From positions 2,023,675-2,087,674 of the forward strand of contig NW_006767438.1 in the NCBI RefSeq assembly GCF_000264995.1: DNA of 64,000 nucleotides, given 5' to 3'. How positions within the stretch are numbered: position 1 is the stretch's first letter; every line of letters starts with the position of its first letter. The position numbers were made by a program, and so were the translations under genes. Below are positions 34,387-45,431 of the stretch, piece by piece. The stretch is from Punctularia strigosozonata HHB-11173 SS5. Lineage: Eukaryota > Basidiomycota > Agaricomycetes > Corticiales > Punctulariaceae. The notes below the pieces were generated by a model, which saw nothing but the letters and a program-made list of their open reading frames with translations, was not told the DNA's origin and ran no database searches.

Positions 34387-35901
34387 ATTAAGAGGTGAGA
34401 GCGCCGCAAGATGTGCATTGGATGGTGATGTTTAGGCACCGACGCTTATATACTGCCGGCTACGCTCGCTCAAAGGAGGACGAAACATTCATCAAAGCAG
34501 GTGTTACATTGGGCGTCCGATGCATCCAGTGAAGGTCCCGGATCCTTCGCTCAGCTGATCCCCATCGCCTTGTGCAACGCCGACGGGATCCACACGCTGA
34601 TGGTACTATCTTGGGCCCGGGGCTCTTCGATATGGCGCTGGACAACCAAGAACGAACGGAAAGCTGCAGAAAGTCGGACCTTCCGCCGGTCGGCGACGAG
34701 AGATGCGGGACCCGTGAACGTCCAACGAGTATAAAGATGAGCCGCAGAGCTCGGAAGAATCGATCGCGTGGTGTCGTTAGGAACGTCGTCGTGGCCTCCC
34801 CGCGTATGTCCGCAAGTTCGTTGTGGAAGGGGGAGAGCCTGCTTCGGACCAGATGGGACGGATAAAGGTGAAGGAGAGAGAAGAAGGGCACGCAGAGTTT
34901 GCCACTACTTGATCCGCGAGAGTAAATGTAAGCTTGCTCGAGCGACCGGATCCACATGACGTCCCCCCGTGTAACGGAGTAAGTAATCCGTTTAGACTAC
35001 AATTAATTGTACCGGGCCGCGACTCGGCCGCGGCAAGCAATAAAAGATCTGCAGCGCCCTATATATTGGGCGCGCCTAGGCTAATCACGCGTGCACATCC
35101 ACCCAGACGTGAGCAAGAAGTCATGCTTGATTTGCAGTTGTAGCACAGCTAGATGACCGGGGCACCATCTCCCTGAGATATCGCAGGAGATAACAAACCG
35201 AGCCGCCATCTGGTGGCCTTGACCGGAAGAGACAAGAGGGCTGACAAGAGGCGTCGCCGTTCCGCGTGTCATGTGATGACCTATGATGACGGCAATCCAG
35301 TTGCATGGCGTTTTATGCGATGACACTTGAAGCGATAGGAGCACGACCGGGGACATGTCGGGCATGCACTGTCGCTGTTGAGAACTCGATAGCACAGCAG
35401 ATATACCCATATCTCATCATCTCCGATTTGTACTCTCGCCGCCTGATGAAGGCACTCGCTTGCTGTGGTGAGTAAGTTCAGTGTTGTGTATAGTCGAAGG
35501 CTCATATCTGATTTGGGAAGGTTCCAAGTTAATTATGCGCCTATATTAAGGTCCTCTAAGTTATTCGACATTACCATTGAACCTTGGGCTCCCGATTTGT
35601 CGTCAAAACCATCAGAGAGCTCCAGTGCCGTACATGTGTGACAGCGAAGAAAGCTCGCTGTGAACTTCTACGTGGCGGCTCGTGGGCACCATGTCTTCTG
35701 ATACAACCTTAATATAGCATTAAAAACCCTATTCTTTGCTTCAATTGCCTCCCGCTCTGATCGATGCCGTGTACTGATACGCTAAACATAGCCCAATCCC
35801 GTCCGACATCATCGAGGCGCCCGTTGCGCTTGCTTAGCTGTCTATATCCGATAGGATTGCCCTTGATTTCCGTTCTAACCTCTTTCGGAGTCCAGTGAAG
35901 T
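34387..35901. other. Intergenic, no gene seen
   Basis: About 1.5 kb. Only the GH16 TATA box and a short AT-centred palindrome (35054-35073) stand out. No coding sequence is supported. Confidence 0.45.
34445..34452 (-). promoter_or_regulatory. TATA box of the GH16 gene
   Basis: TATATAAG on the minus strand, about 60 bp upstream of the ATG at 34386. Confidence 0.6.
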
Positions 35902-38900
35902 ATGGCCACCCGCCCCTCCAACGATGTCGGGACCAACCTTTCTAGTACCGGCGAAGAAATCCGCAGAGCAGAAGATCTCTTTCGCGCTCAGAGCAAGGTT
36001 TCTTCGAAGGTCGATACCGCTGGTATGTTCACCAGCTACAATGTGTGCATCCCAATCGCCAATCTCTGATGAACCAGTGGAAAAAATCAACCAAGCGGAC
36101 AACGGAGATAACGAACTGATTTCATCGACTTTCACGTTAATGAAGGATCAATTTGGAGACTTCGTCGAGAACAGCAAGGTCATCATGCAACTTCTTAGCG
36201 GGCTAGCCGTAATTCATCCTTTTTTGGGAGGTAAGTCCTTCGTTTGCAGCCAACTTCTGAAGTACAGCTGACCAACGGTACACAGTTGCCGTCGGATTAT
36301 TCAACGCAGCGATTCGGATGGAGATCGATAGGATCGACAACGATGGAAAGACGCTGGTGCTGTGCATTGAGATGAAGGATATGATGAGCACTCTGCTTTC
36401 GTGAGTATCTTCCAAGTTCCGTGCACCGCGCCTCAGTTTGCCGCTTCGACCAGGATCAAGAATCTATCCGATGATCAGATACCGGAGGTCGAGAAGTCCC
36501 TAAAAGAGTGCCTCAGTGATGCCGCGAAGTCGATCGAGACCTGCGCGCGTCTTTGTGCGGAATATCACAAGAGGGGGATGATCAGTGAGTCTGTGACTTG
36601 GCGTACAAAGCGGGAGTTAGACCTCTCCTCAGAACGAGTTTTGACCAGCGCGAAGTGGAAGGACAAGTTCACCCAGATCAGCGAGGAATTTCTTCGTCAC
36701 AAGACAGCCATTCATGACTGCCTCATTCGATTCGGGGCACTGATCGCCGAAGCCACGCATCAGGCTGTCGGTCTCCTGTCGCTCAAAGTTGACCAACTTC
36801 GCGGCCTCATGGGAAAGGTGTTCACCTTGCTGCAGTCATCTGTCGAACGCGAGCTCGGGGCGTTCGTAGAAAAACACGGTGCCAAAGAGGTCGTCTCGGA
36901 CGATGTGCTGCTCTCTGAACTGTTACACAAGCAACAGAAGCTCGCGCCGGAGCCGATGACCTCGAAGCTGGCGAAGGGAAGCGATAAAGGATCGCGAGAA
37001 GAAAATCTCGCGGTCGAGATTTCTTCCCTGAGAACCGAGTTCCGTGAGAGCCTCGATACATTCCTACAGAAGGAAGACGCCGCGTTCAACCGCAAGCTCG
37101 GCGCGTATAAGCAGCTCGAGGACACAGTGCGCCAAAACTCAGACCGGGTCATATCAGAAACTGCGGATATGCTAGCGAGCTTCGGTACTTCTACGGAGAA
37201 GCGCATCAGAGATCCGGTATGTGGCTCTCACTCACGCAAGAATATGAAACTGAACAATCGGTGACAGGATGTACGGCATGTCTGGCATGACGAGGTCCGC
37301 TCGAATCGTTTCTGTTTTTCTGATAGCTTACTGATGCATTGAACCAGGGCTGGAAAGGCAGCGCTAAGGCAAAGCATCTGGTGATGGCCTTACGCAACCA
37401 CTTCAACGATAGATACCACACGATGATATCCACTGAGCAGCGAGCGCTGGAGAAAATCCGTGATATCGTAGATTCCTCTAGCCCCAGCACGGCTGCGCAG
37501 AAGCTTTCCAAGGTATCCGATATTGCGTACAAGATCGAGCCTCTAAACCGGGACGATCTTTGGGCTCTGAGATACATGACAATTACGCGAGTCCAACCAC
37601 TGCTTGAGACGCTAGACGATGATGCCTCTTCTTTTGTGACCATCTCAGAAGCTAATGCCTTCACGGACGGGAAGCCACCGGAATGGAGGTATCTACCGTT
37701 CAGAACATTCATATACATATGACTGTCGCTAACGTGCTCATAGCCTTCCTCATTGGATAGCGTATTGGACCACGGGTATGTTATGATGAAGAATCCTCAA
37801 CTAATCGGCCTTATATTCTTCGAAATAGGTTTCCGTATCACAATGCAGTGGTACGAGGGCCGTATTCGCAAGATTATTTCAGAGATAAGCGAGGTGTCAA
37901 GAGACGTGCTTCCCGCCAACCGGAGAATTGTGGACGCTTACGTCGGGTCGTGGCAAACCTTGCGTCTTCCAGAACGTTTCCTAGCTGGCATGCATGACAG
38001 CAGCGATGGACCAGATTTAGACGTGTGGCTTCTTAGTCGATTCAAGCTCTACGTCGACGCCGAATATAACCGCTTAAAACGTATCTTGACGAGCATTCTG
38101 TACTATATCGACGACAACGGCACCTTGGCTCTTCTAACCCAATCCCAACGTTTGGAGAAGGTATGCATTTATATGCGATGTGAACATTGAGAATGTTAAC
38201 GCTTTTATCAGACCCTGCTCCCAATATCCTTTCTTCTTCTTCAGCGCTCCTTGGAGGTCATCAAAGTAGGAACGCAGAGCTTGCTCCACGAGAATGAATT
38301 GAATATGTTGCTGGCCTCATTTCAAATATTGCAACAGGAGGCAAACTCCAGGGTGAATACCTTGAAAGGTCTGTACAGCTTCGATAATCTGGCTCATGAG
38401 ATGAGAGTGTTGAAAGAACCTCCGTCTGGCAGCGATTTGCAAACTTCAAAATATACACGCCGAGGAGCATTTCGCGAGATTCTGTTTTGGTTTGGTGAGT
38501 TATATTCCATCATGGCACTTCATTGCTTTGCAATCGTATTGACTTATAATTGCAGTATCGGTACATTGCCGATTACGACGCCATAGAGACATCTTCATAC
38601 TACAGAGACACGATTGACGCCGACAATTCGTTCTATGACATTATGGACGATGTCGAATATGTAGAATATGGCGCAAGCTTCGAGAGCGGGAGGGGCGAGT
38701 CTCCTGATCCGCAAAATGCGGATGGCGCTTCGGACCCAGGAACAAGTTCGACACTAGGTTCCTCAAGCTCGGAACGACACGAGGAAATTATAGCACCACA
38801 GAGCACTTTCTTTGGAATCCAATCTCTGGAGACCTGGGGCTCACTCGTTGCGGACTTGCAGTGCTACGATAATACCGAGAAGACAAATGAGGGTGCAAAT

Positions 38901-40446
38901 CTGCATTCCCAAGGTCTTGTTGGTCATTGGGCGGGCTACTATACCTATCAAACCGGAATCAAGGATGGACTCACCAGCTTCAATATCGACCTGGTGAATG
39001 ATGACGGTTCATTTAGCGGCTCTGGAATAGACGCTATCGGGCAGTTCACGGTCAGCGGATGTCGCTATGGCGCCACGCAACTCGCTTGGATTAAGAGATA
39101 CCTGAACCAGAATCTATCATGGCTCTATGTGGCCTCATTCGACTCGATCCACGGTATCACAGGGAGGTGGGGCCCTGACATCGGCTCTCTCGATCTAGAA
39201 ACTCCACCCGGGTGGGGACTTCCGTATGGAGGCGAGTGCCAATTCCAACGCCGCCCGGACACATGGTTTCTCGCTGGGGCATCGAAGATGCAGTCGGACG
39301 ATGGCAGTAAAAGAGCGAAGAACCTGTGGCGCTATGCGTTATCCGCCATCAAGGCAGGAGCAGCTTCGCGTACTCTACATTGGTCGACCCTGGAGAGCCG
39401 GCGTGAAGCACGCGACTCTTATCTGCAGCTTTTCGTGCAGAACCTGTCGAGGGTGCTCACGGGGGAGGAACGCGAAAGGTTTGATGCGTTGGCTATGACA
39501 ATCTACCCTCGCGACTTGAGATTCTACGTGTCATTGCTCGTGCTACGCAACCGCAGGGAGCTGGTCCACGTAAGGTAACATGCGCTTCTGATAACCCGGA
39601 GAATCAGTGCTCACCATTGTTTTTTCCCGCCAGCATCACATGCGATTCATGTGGCGATCGACTGCGCGGCTCTCGCTTCATCTGCATTCAATGTTCCGAG
39701 AACGAGAACTTCAATACGGTGGACCTTTGTAAGACTTGTTGGCGCTCACCGTGCCACAGAGAAGCAGACAACAAGAACCACATCCTTTCCCATAACCTGC
39801 TGGAACTGCGCTGGGCCTACAGCACCGATCAATATTTCAAGATCTACCGCCAAGCACGGATCGCAATATCTCAGGGCAACAACCTGATCCAGACTCAATT
39901 TCTGACTGGGGCCCACGCGGAAAGCTCCGTGACAGCATCTGTAGATGACTCTACCAAAACCAGCAACTCCGTCCCCACATCGACATGTTGCGAGGTCTGT
40001 AGGAAGCGAGCGGAACGGCCGTGCTGGATGTGCGTAGATTGCCTGCAGTACGGTGAGCATATCTCCAGCCGGGGCTGGTTCCCTCCGCTCAATGATACCT
40101 AGATAAACACGTCTTTATCTGCGTGTCATGCAACGATAAGGAGCGCGCCGGTCACCGGTCAGAAGATATGTGGAATAACAGACTCCGCGACGAGGCGAAG
40201 GAGAAACAGGAACACCACTGGAGGCATGCCGCGGTGTTCTTTCCGTCGGATTTAACGGAGCCGGTTTGGACGATGATCGACAGAATCGACGCACTCGAGC
40301 GCACGGTGAGCGATCTCAGAGACGATCGCGCAAAGCAGGCGAAGGAGATTTCGCACCGCGTTGACAAGCTGGAGCAAAACATTTCGGAGCGATTCGACAA
40401 GCTGGAAAGGACGATACTCGCGCTCCACGCAGTCGAACATTCGTAA
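35902..40446 (+). CDS. Large protein with two ZZ-type zinc fingers and C-terminal coiled coil (1278 aa, function unknown)
   Basis: Thirteen exons: 35902-36022, 36078-36230, 36286-36400, 36454-36584, 36633-37216, 37268-37294, 37348-37688, 37744-37775, 37829-38160, 38245-38494, 38587-39574, 39634-40052, 40103-40446 (3837 nt). The N-terminal 200 residues are helical (FVENSKVIMQLLSGLAVIHPFLG...IDNDGKTLVLCIEMKDMMSTL) and resemble N-terminal regions of agaricomycete STAND proteins; this is a weak similarity. The middle has no recognised domain but contains an EWSLPHWIAYW block and an acidic Ser-rich linker. A beta-rich part follows (VGHWAGYYTYQTG...GRWGPD). The first ZZ finger is CDSCGDRLRGSRFICIQC...DLCKTC (about residues 1028-1080). 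A second Cys/His cluster spans about 1140-1185. The last 60 residues form a heptad-like coiled coil (IDALERTVSDL...VDKLEQNISERFDKLERTI). The intron 38495-38586 is the least certain; a nearer acceptor breaks the frame. Confidence 0.75.
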
Positions 40447-42160
40447 TGTCAGGGTAAGGTATCCTATCTTCCCTCCGATACGTACGAAACTCATGCTCCA
40501 CCAAGCCATCGTTCCCGTAGGTTTGAGGTTATCGTAGTGTCGCCGTTCTTGATGTACAGTATCGACGAGAACTGATTTCAAAGGTAGAAATAAAAACATC
40601 GAGTTGTCGCAGATATTCCGTCTCGGTGTTGAGTCAACCATTGTCAAAGACGGGCATACCCCGCAAGTCGATAAACTCTATCGACGGATTCTATGGGTAA
40701 CGGAAATTTGTAGTAGAGCGAAGGCAAGCTTCATTTCACGCGGACGTCGATGGAGTTCCGCATGCGGTGATTACGCGTTGCGTTATATGCCATCTCTTCA
40801 TCGCAAGCGAAAAGGAACGTCAGTCGCGACTTCATGGGCGAAAGGGCGAGGTACACGCACCGAGTCGCTCGTCCATCCTCGTTTTCTGTGAATTCGTGCG
40901 CTTCAGTACCGGGACCAGTTGCGGCGCTTTACTGGCCTCGCTTCTGTACCATTGCTATGGTTTCCTGTGCGTACTGGCACGCACCCGACTCGGGAATCGG
41001 GATCGCGGTGAGTACGTATCACGGAGCACGGGCCAGATCAGTCGGTCCTGCGAGTGAACATCTGATGAGCACGTTACATGGACATGCATCAAATTCATGC
41101 CTTCAATGCGAAACGCTCCACCGTCTTTCAACTCAAGTTACCGGACCCCACTGTTGTTGTACCTAGACCATATTTAGCAAGCCGTGAGACTTCTGTGTCG
41201 TCGGATGAGTCCGGGCTGACATGGTGTGAGCCCAAGTCGCATTTCAACAGCTCGATGGCGAGAGAGAGGACAGGACGGATGGAACTGATCGCGGCCTGTG
41301 ATTGTTGCGATGGGGCCGTTTGTCATACGGTCGACGATAAGGTACAACGTGTATGGAACGCACATATAAATTCAAAGTCTGGACGAATCGTTCTGGCGTC
41401 TCGAACCCCCTCGGCGGTCCGTTGGGCGCTCCTAAAAGGTGGGTCCGGGCCTCTGACATTCCTCGCAGAGTATTATTTGTTCTGTTGGCGGTATTGGGGC
41501 TGCGCGTGGCGCTATCAAACGCCTTCCTTTTAGAAGGTAAAGGGTCTGACACTGAGAATCCCTGATCCCATACCCACAACGCACCGTTTGGACTGATGCA
41601 GGTGTTCATCAGTTCAAAGGCCTGGCAACGGAACACATAGTCGACGGTCTGTGGTTGATTCGAGGGTGCAGATAACGCGGTATGCATCGTGCAGGGATCA
41701 GCGAGAAGCTGGTGTAAGGTGATGCAGGCAGGGTGGCGTATAGTCGGCGAGGTCGGGGGTTTGATGAAGATGAGCGGCACCTCCGGATGGCGTCTCACGC
41801 AGGACCCAGTGCTGATGCCGTTTCGTATCTGATAAGCCGTGTTTGTATAATCTGTTCCAGGCGAAATCTATCATCAGCTTCGGAAGCATACCTCGATCTT
41901 CTTTTTATGGCTAGATTTCGCACTAAACACGGTAATCGACGGTTAGTCGGTGACCTGACGTCAGCAACGCCGTCCATTTCTTTTCTCCTCCAACGCGAAC
42001 CCCGCGCCGCGATCTGCGGATTCTTTCACAGCAAAAGCAAATAACACACACACACCTCCCAGCGCGACAAGGACAAAATGACCGGGGGTTACCATCAACC
42101 CGGCTCGAGCATCCTCTCCTCTCCCCCCCTTCTTGCCTCTTCTGACTTGACGTAGCGACG
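40447..42160. other. Intergenic, no gene seen
   Basis: About 1.7 kb. Long open frames exist antisense to one another around 41078-41798, but none shows a motif, a plausible start or a paralog. Confidence 0.4.
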
Positions 42161-44684
42161 ATGCCCGTGCCCGACCTCGTTCGCGAGTCGTTCGTCGGCC
42201 AATGCATCTACTCCTTCTCCGGCCACCGCCTTTTCCAGTACCAGGAAGAAAAACCCGGGTTCGTCCTCCCCGCCAAGTACGTCAAGGCTGGTCAGCTCGA
42301 GGCCAGCAAGGACGACGAGAAGCCGTCGCAGGAGGGCGGGCATGAGGTGACACGCACGCAGTCGCACGTCTCACAGGCGAGTACGGCGGCGAAGAGTGCG
42401 CGCGCGCCGACGCTCGTGGGTGACGGCGAACGTCCGTTAGTGGCCGACCAGGAGGCGCCGCCGGTGCCCGGCAGCGACGCAGAGAAGCGGGCGGTGATGT
42501 CCCAGGCGGAGCTGAAGGACGAGGAGAAGGAGAAGTGGGAGGATCCGAAGTGGCTGAGGACCGTCGATTGGTATGGACCGGACGACCCGGAGTGTCCGAG
42601 GAACGTACGTCGCCCCGTCTGCTGCCTTCGGTTCGCGCTCGGTTTGACCGGTTCCGCGTGTAGTGGTCGTTCGCGAAGAAGTGCTTCGTGACGTTCGATA
42701 TTTGCCTCATCACATTTGCCATTTACATTGGATCGTGAGTCCCAGGTCTCTTCTCATGGCATTACCCTGCTCAAAGACCTCGACCCTCCAGAGCCATATA
42801 CTCGCCCGGTATCCTCTTCGTCGCCGAAGAGTTCAATGTATCGCCCGTAGCCGCTACCCTCGGGTACGTAGTTCACGCTTTCCATCATGTCGCGCGTTGC
42901 TGACAACACCCTCTTAGCATCACGATGTTCGTCCTCGGCTACGGCATCGGACCCATGTTCCTCTCTCCCTTCTCGGAGGTTCCCCAACTCGGCAGGACGA
43001 GCACGTACATCATCACCCTCTTCCTCTTCGTCGTGCTCCAGATCCCGACCGCGCTCGCCAAGAACCTCGGCACGCTCCTCGCGATCCGGTACGTGCCTTC
43101 CATCACCCCTCTCATCCTTTCTGACGATCCCGTGGCACACTTGCGGCGTAACAGGTTCTTGGCAGGGTTCATCGGCTCCCCGCCGCTCGCGACGGGCGGC
43201 GCGAGTCTGGCGGATATGTGGGGCCCGGCGGATATGGCCATCGTCATGGGCCTCTGGGGCTGCTCGGCCGTGTGCGGGCCCGTGCTCGGTCCTTTACTCG
43301 GTGCGTGCTTCCGCATGTGATGTCGACCCAGATGGCCGCTGACTAGGCGATCGCGGTGCTCGACAGGCGGGTTCGCCGCGACGGCGAAGGGGTGGACGTG
43401 GACGATCTGGATTTTGATGTGGCTCGCGGGCGCGGCGCTCGTGTTCCTCGCCGTGTTCTTGCCCGAGACGAGCTCGTCCGCGTAAGTCCCCCCATCCCCC
43501 CTCCCCCGCGTTTTCAGTCATCGGAACGGCCCTGTGCGACGACGCTCATCCCGCGGTGCTGCCTCTCGATCAGGATATTGTATCGCCGCGCGGTGCGCCT
43601 GCGCAAGCTGACGGGGAACGAGTCGCTCCGGTCCCAGGGCGAGCTCGACGCCGAGTTTTACACGGCGAACGAGGTCGTGCAGATGACGATGATCCGGCCG
43701 TTCGTGCTCGGTTTCACGGAGCCGATCGTCGCGGCGTGGAACGTGTACGTCGCGCTGTTGTACGGTGCGTTTTGCCCTTTTCTCGTGGAATGAAAGCGGG
43801 TGATAGCACGTTGTGCTGACATGGCGGATTTCTGGGTTATATTCTAAGGCATCTTGTATATCTGGATCTCGAGCTTTGATCTCATCTTTATCGAGATTTA
43901 TGGGTTCAACCTGGGCGAGAACGGGTTGGCGTTTATGGTGAGCCTCTCCCTTTTTTTCTCCCTTGTCTTTCTGCTGTGTACCGGTTTGGCTGACGGGAGG
44001 GCGTTGCGGCTTAACAGGGTGTGGCGATCGGCGCGATCATCGGCCTGTTCCTCATGATCCCGTACGTGAACCGGTACATCCGGCCCAAGTTTGCGAACGG
44101 GGACGAGGGTGAGTCCTCCGCGTCGGTGTCGTCGGTTTTTTGGATCGCCGGTTGACGTATCTTGGCTCGTCGTAGACTTCCCGCCCGAGGCACGTCTGCC
44201 GCCCGCGATGGTGGGCGCGATCTTGCTCCCCGCCTCGTTGTTCTGGTTCGGATGGACGGCGCGCGCGTCGATCCACTGGATTGGTACGTCCTTCCTCTCG
44301 CTCTCTCTCCCGCTCTCCTCTTCCCCTAAAAGAAATACTGACGCGACTCGCACGCCAGTCCCGATCATCGCGACGGTGTTCTACTCCATCGGCACCTTCT
44401 TCGTGTTCCAAGCCGGGCTCAACTACCTGCACGACTGCTACCCGCGCTACCTCGCGAGCGTGTTCGCCGGGAACGACCTCTTCCGGTCCGTGCTCGGCGC
44501 CGCGTTCCCCGTCTTCGCCAACGCGTTCTTCAAGAACCTGGGGATCGGCAAGGCGTGCAGCGTGCTGGGGGGTATATCGGTCGCGATGATCCCGATCCCG
44601 TGGGTGTTGTGGACGTATGGGCCGAGGATCAGGGCGATGAGCAAGTGGTCGGGGTACGGCGCGGGCGCGCCGGCGATGCACTAG
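42161..44684 (+). CDS. DHA1-type MFS transporter, tandem copy 1 (607 aa)
   Basis: Eleven exons: 42161-42604, 42664-42734, 42792-42863, 42918-43088, 43155-43300, 43367-43481, 43574-43764, 43849-43937, 44018-44108, 44176-44283, 44359-44684 (1824 nt). A cytosolic N-terminus of about 140 residues ends in [20 protein letters not shown], typical of fungal 12-helix drug:proton antiporters (DHA1). Then come [34 protein letters not shown]-x-[23 protein letters not shown] and [13 protein letters not shown] (the motif C region of antiporters). Also present are [31 protein letters not shown], the [11 protein letters not shown] loop and [30 protein letters not shown]. Probably exports small organic compounds across the plasma membrane. 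The last exon is uninterrupted, whereas copy 2 has an extra intron there. Confidence 0.88.
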
Positions 44685-45431
44685 AGAGAGAGGGACCGAT
44701 TGTGACGTTTGGTGGGTGGCAGGCTCGAGAGAGAGGAGCTGACGCTGACGGCCTCGCGATAGGTTCCAGCTGTCGAAGTGCGTCGACCATCGCGTAGAAA
44801 CACCGGCTTAGATGGGATCGACCAAGGCTATTATTTTTCCGCCTCTTCTTTTTCCGATGCTATGAAATATATTAGGGCTCGGTATGTCTTGTTCCTCGAT
44901 ATTGGCGATGAATTTCGCGATTGCTTTCCTTTCTGTCCGTTGCATCCGGTTTGTATATACGCAGTGGATCTGCTTGTAGGAATAGGGAGCGCGATCACCC
45001 ATGCTTAGTTTGGATTGATTATATTGGAACGCAAGCTTGTATTGCCTCCAATGATTTTCTTTTGCCTTGGTATGTAGCTATGTTGCCCATCGATGAGGCC
45101 TTGGACGACGCGACCTATGGTGCGCAAGGAAGCTGTTCCGAAAAAGGCACGAAATGACCCAAACGCGGGAATAGGCGCATCAACCCGCCGCGCGTGACGT
45201 CACGTCCAGCGCGCGCTCAACCCTCTTCCGGGATCCGCATAGGTTGCAACCCGCCCATCGCTCCGCTGACACAGGACCGACGACATCCGGGCAGACATGA
45301 CCAACCATGTCAAATATCCGCGTTAACACCTCAGGCCGAATGACTTGGTTACTTCCAAGCTGTATATTCCCCACCGACACACCCCCCCCCCCGGTACGCG
45401 AGCGACAGGGTCCTGAAGAGACAAGTTTAAT
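44685..45431. other. Intergenic between the tandem MFS genes
   Basis: About 0.75 kb, no gene seen. Confidence 0.45.

Noticed and set aside
38495-38555. Shorter intron with acceptor at 38555 in the ZZ-finger gene
   Set aside because: It leads to an early stop. The acceptor at 38586 keeps the frame into the long following exon.
41078-41798. Long open frames on both strands (151 and 184 codons)
   Set aside because: They overlap antisense, lack ATG-supported starts with any motif, have no paralog in the window and do not look like any protein family.
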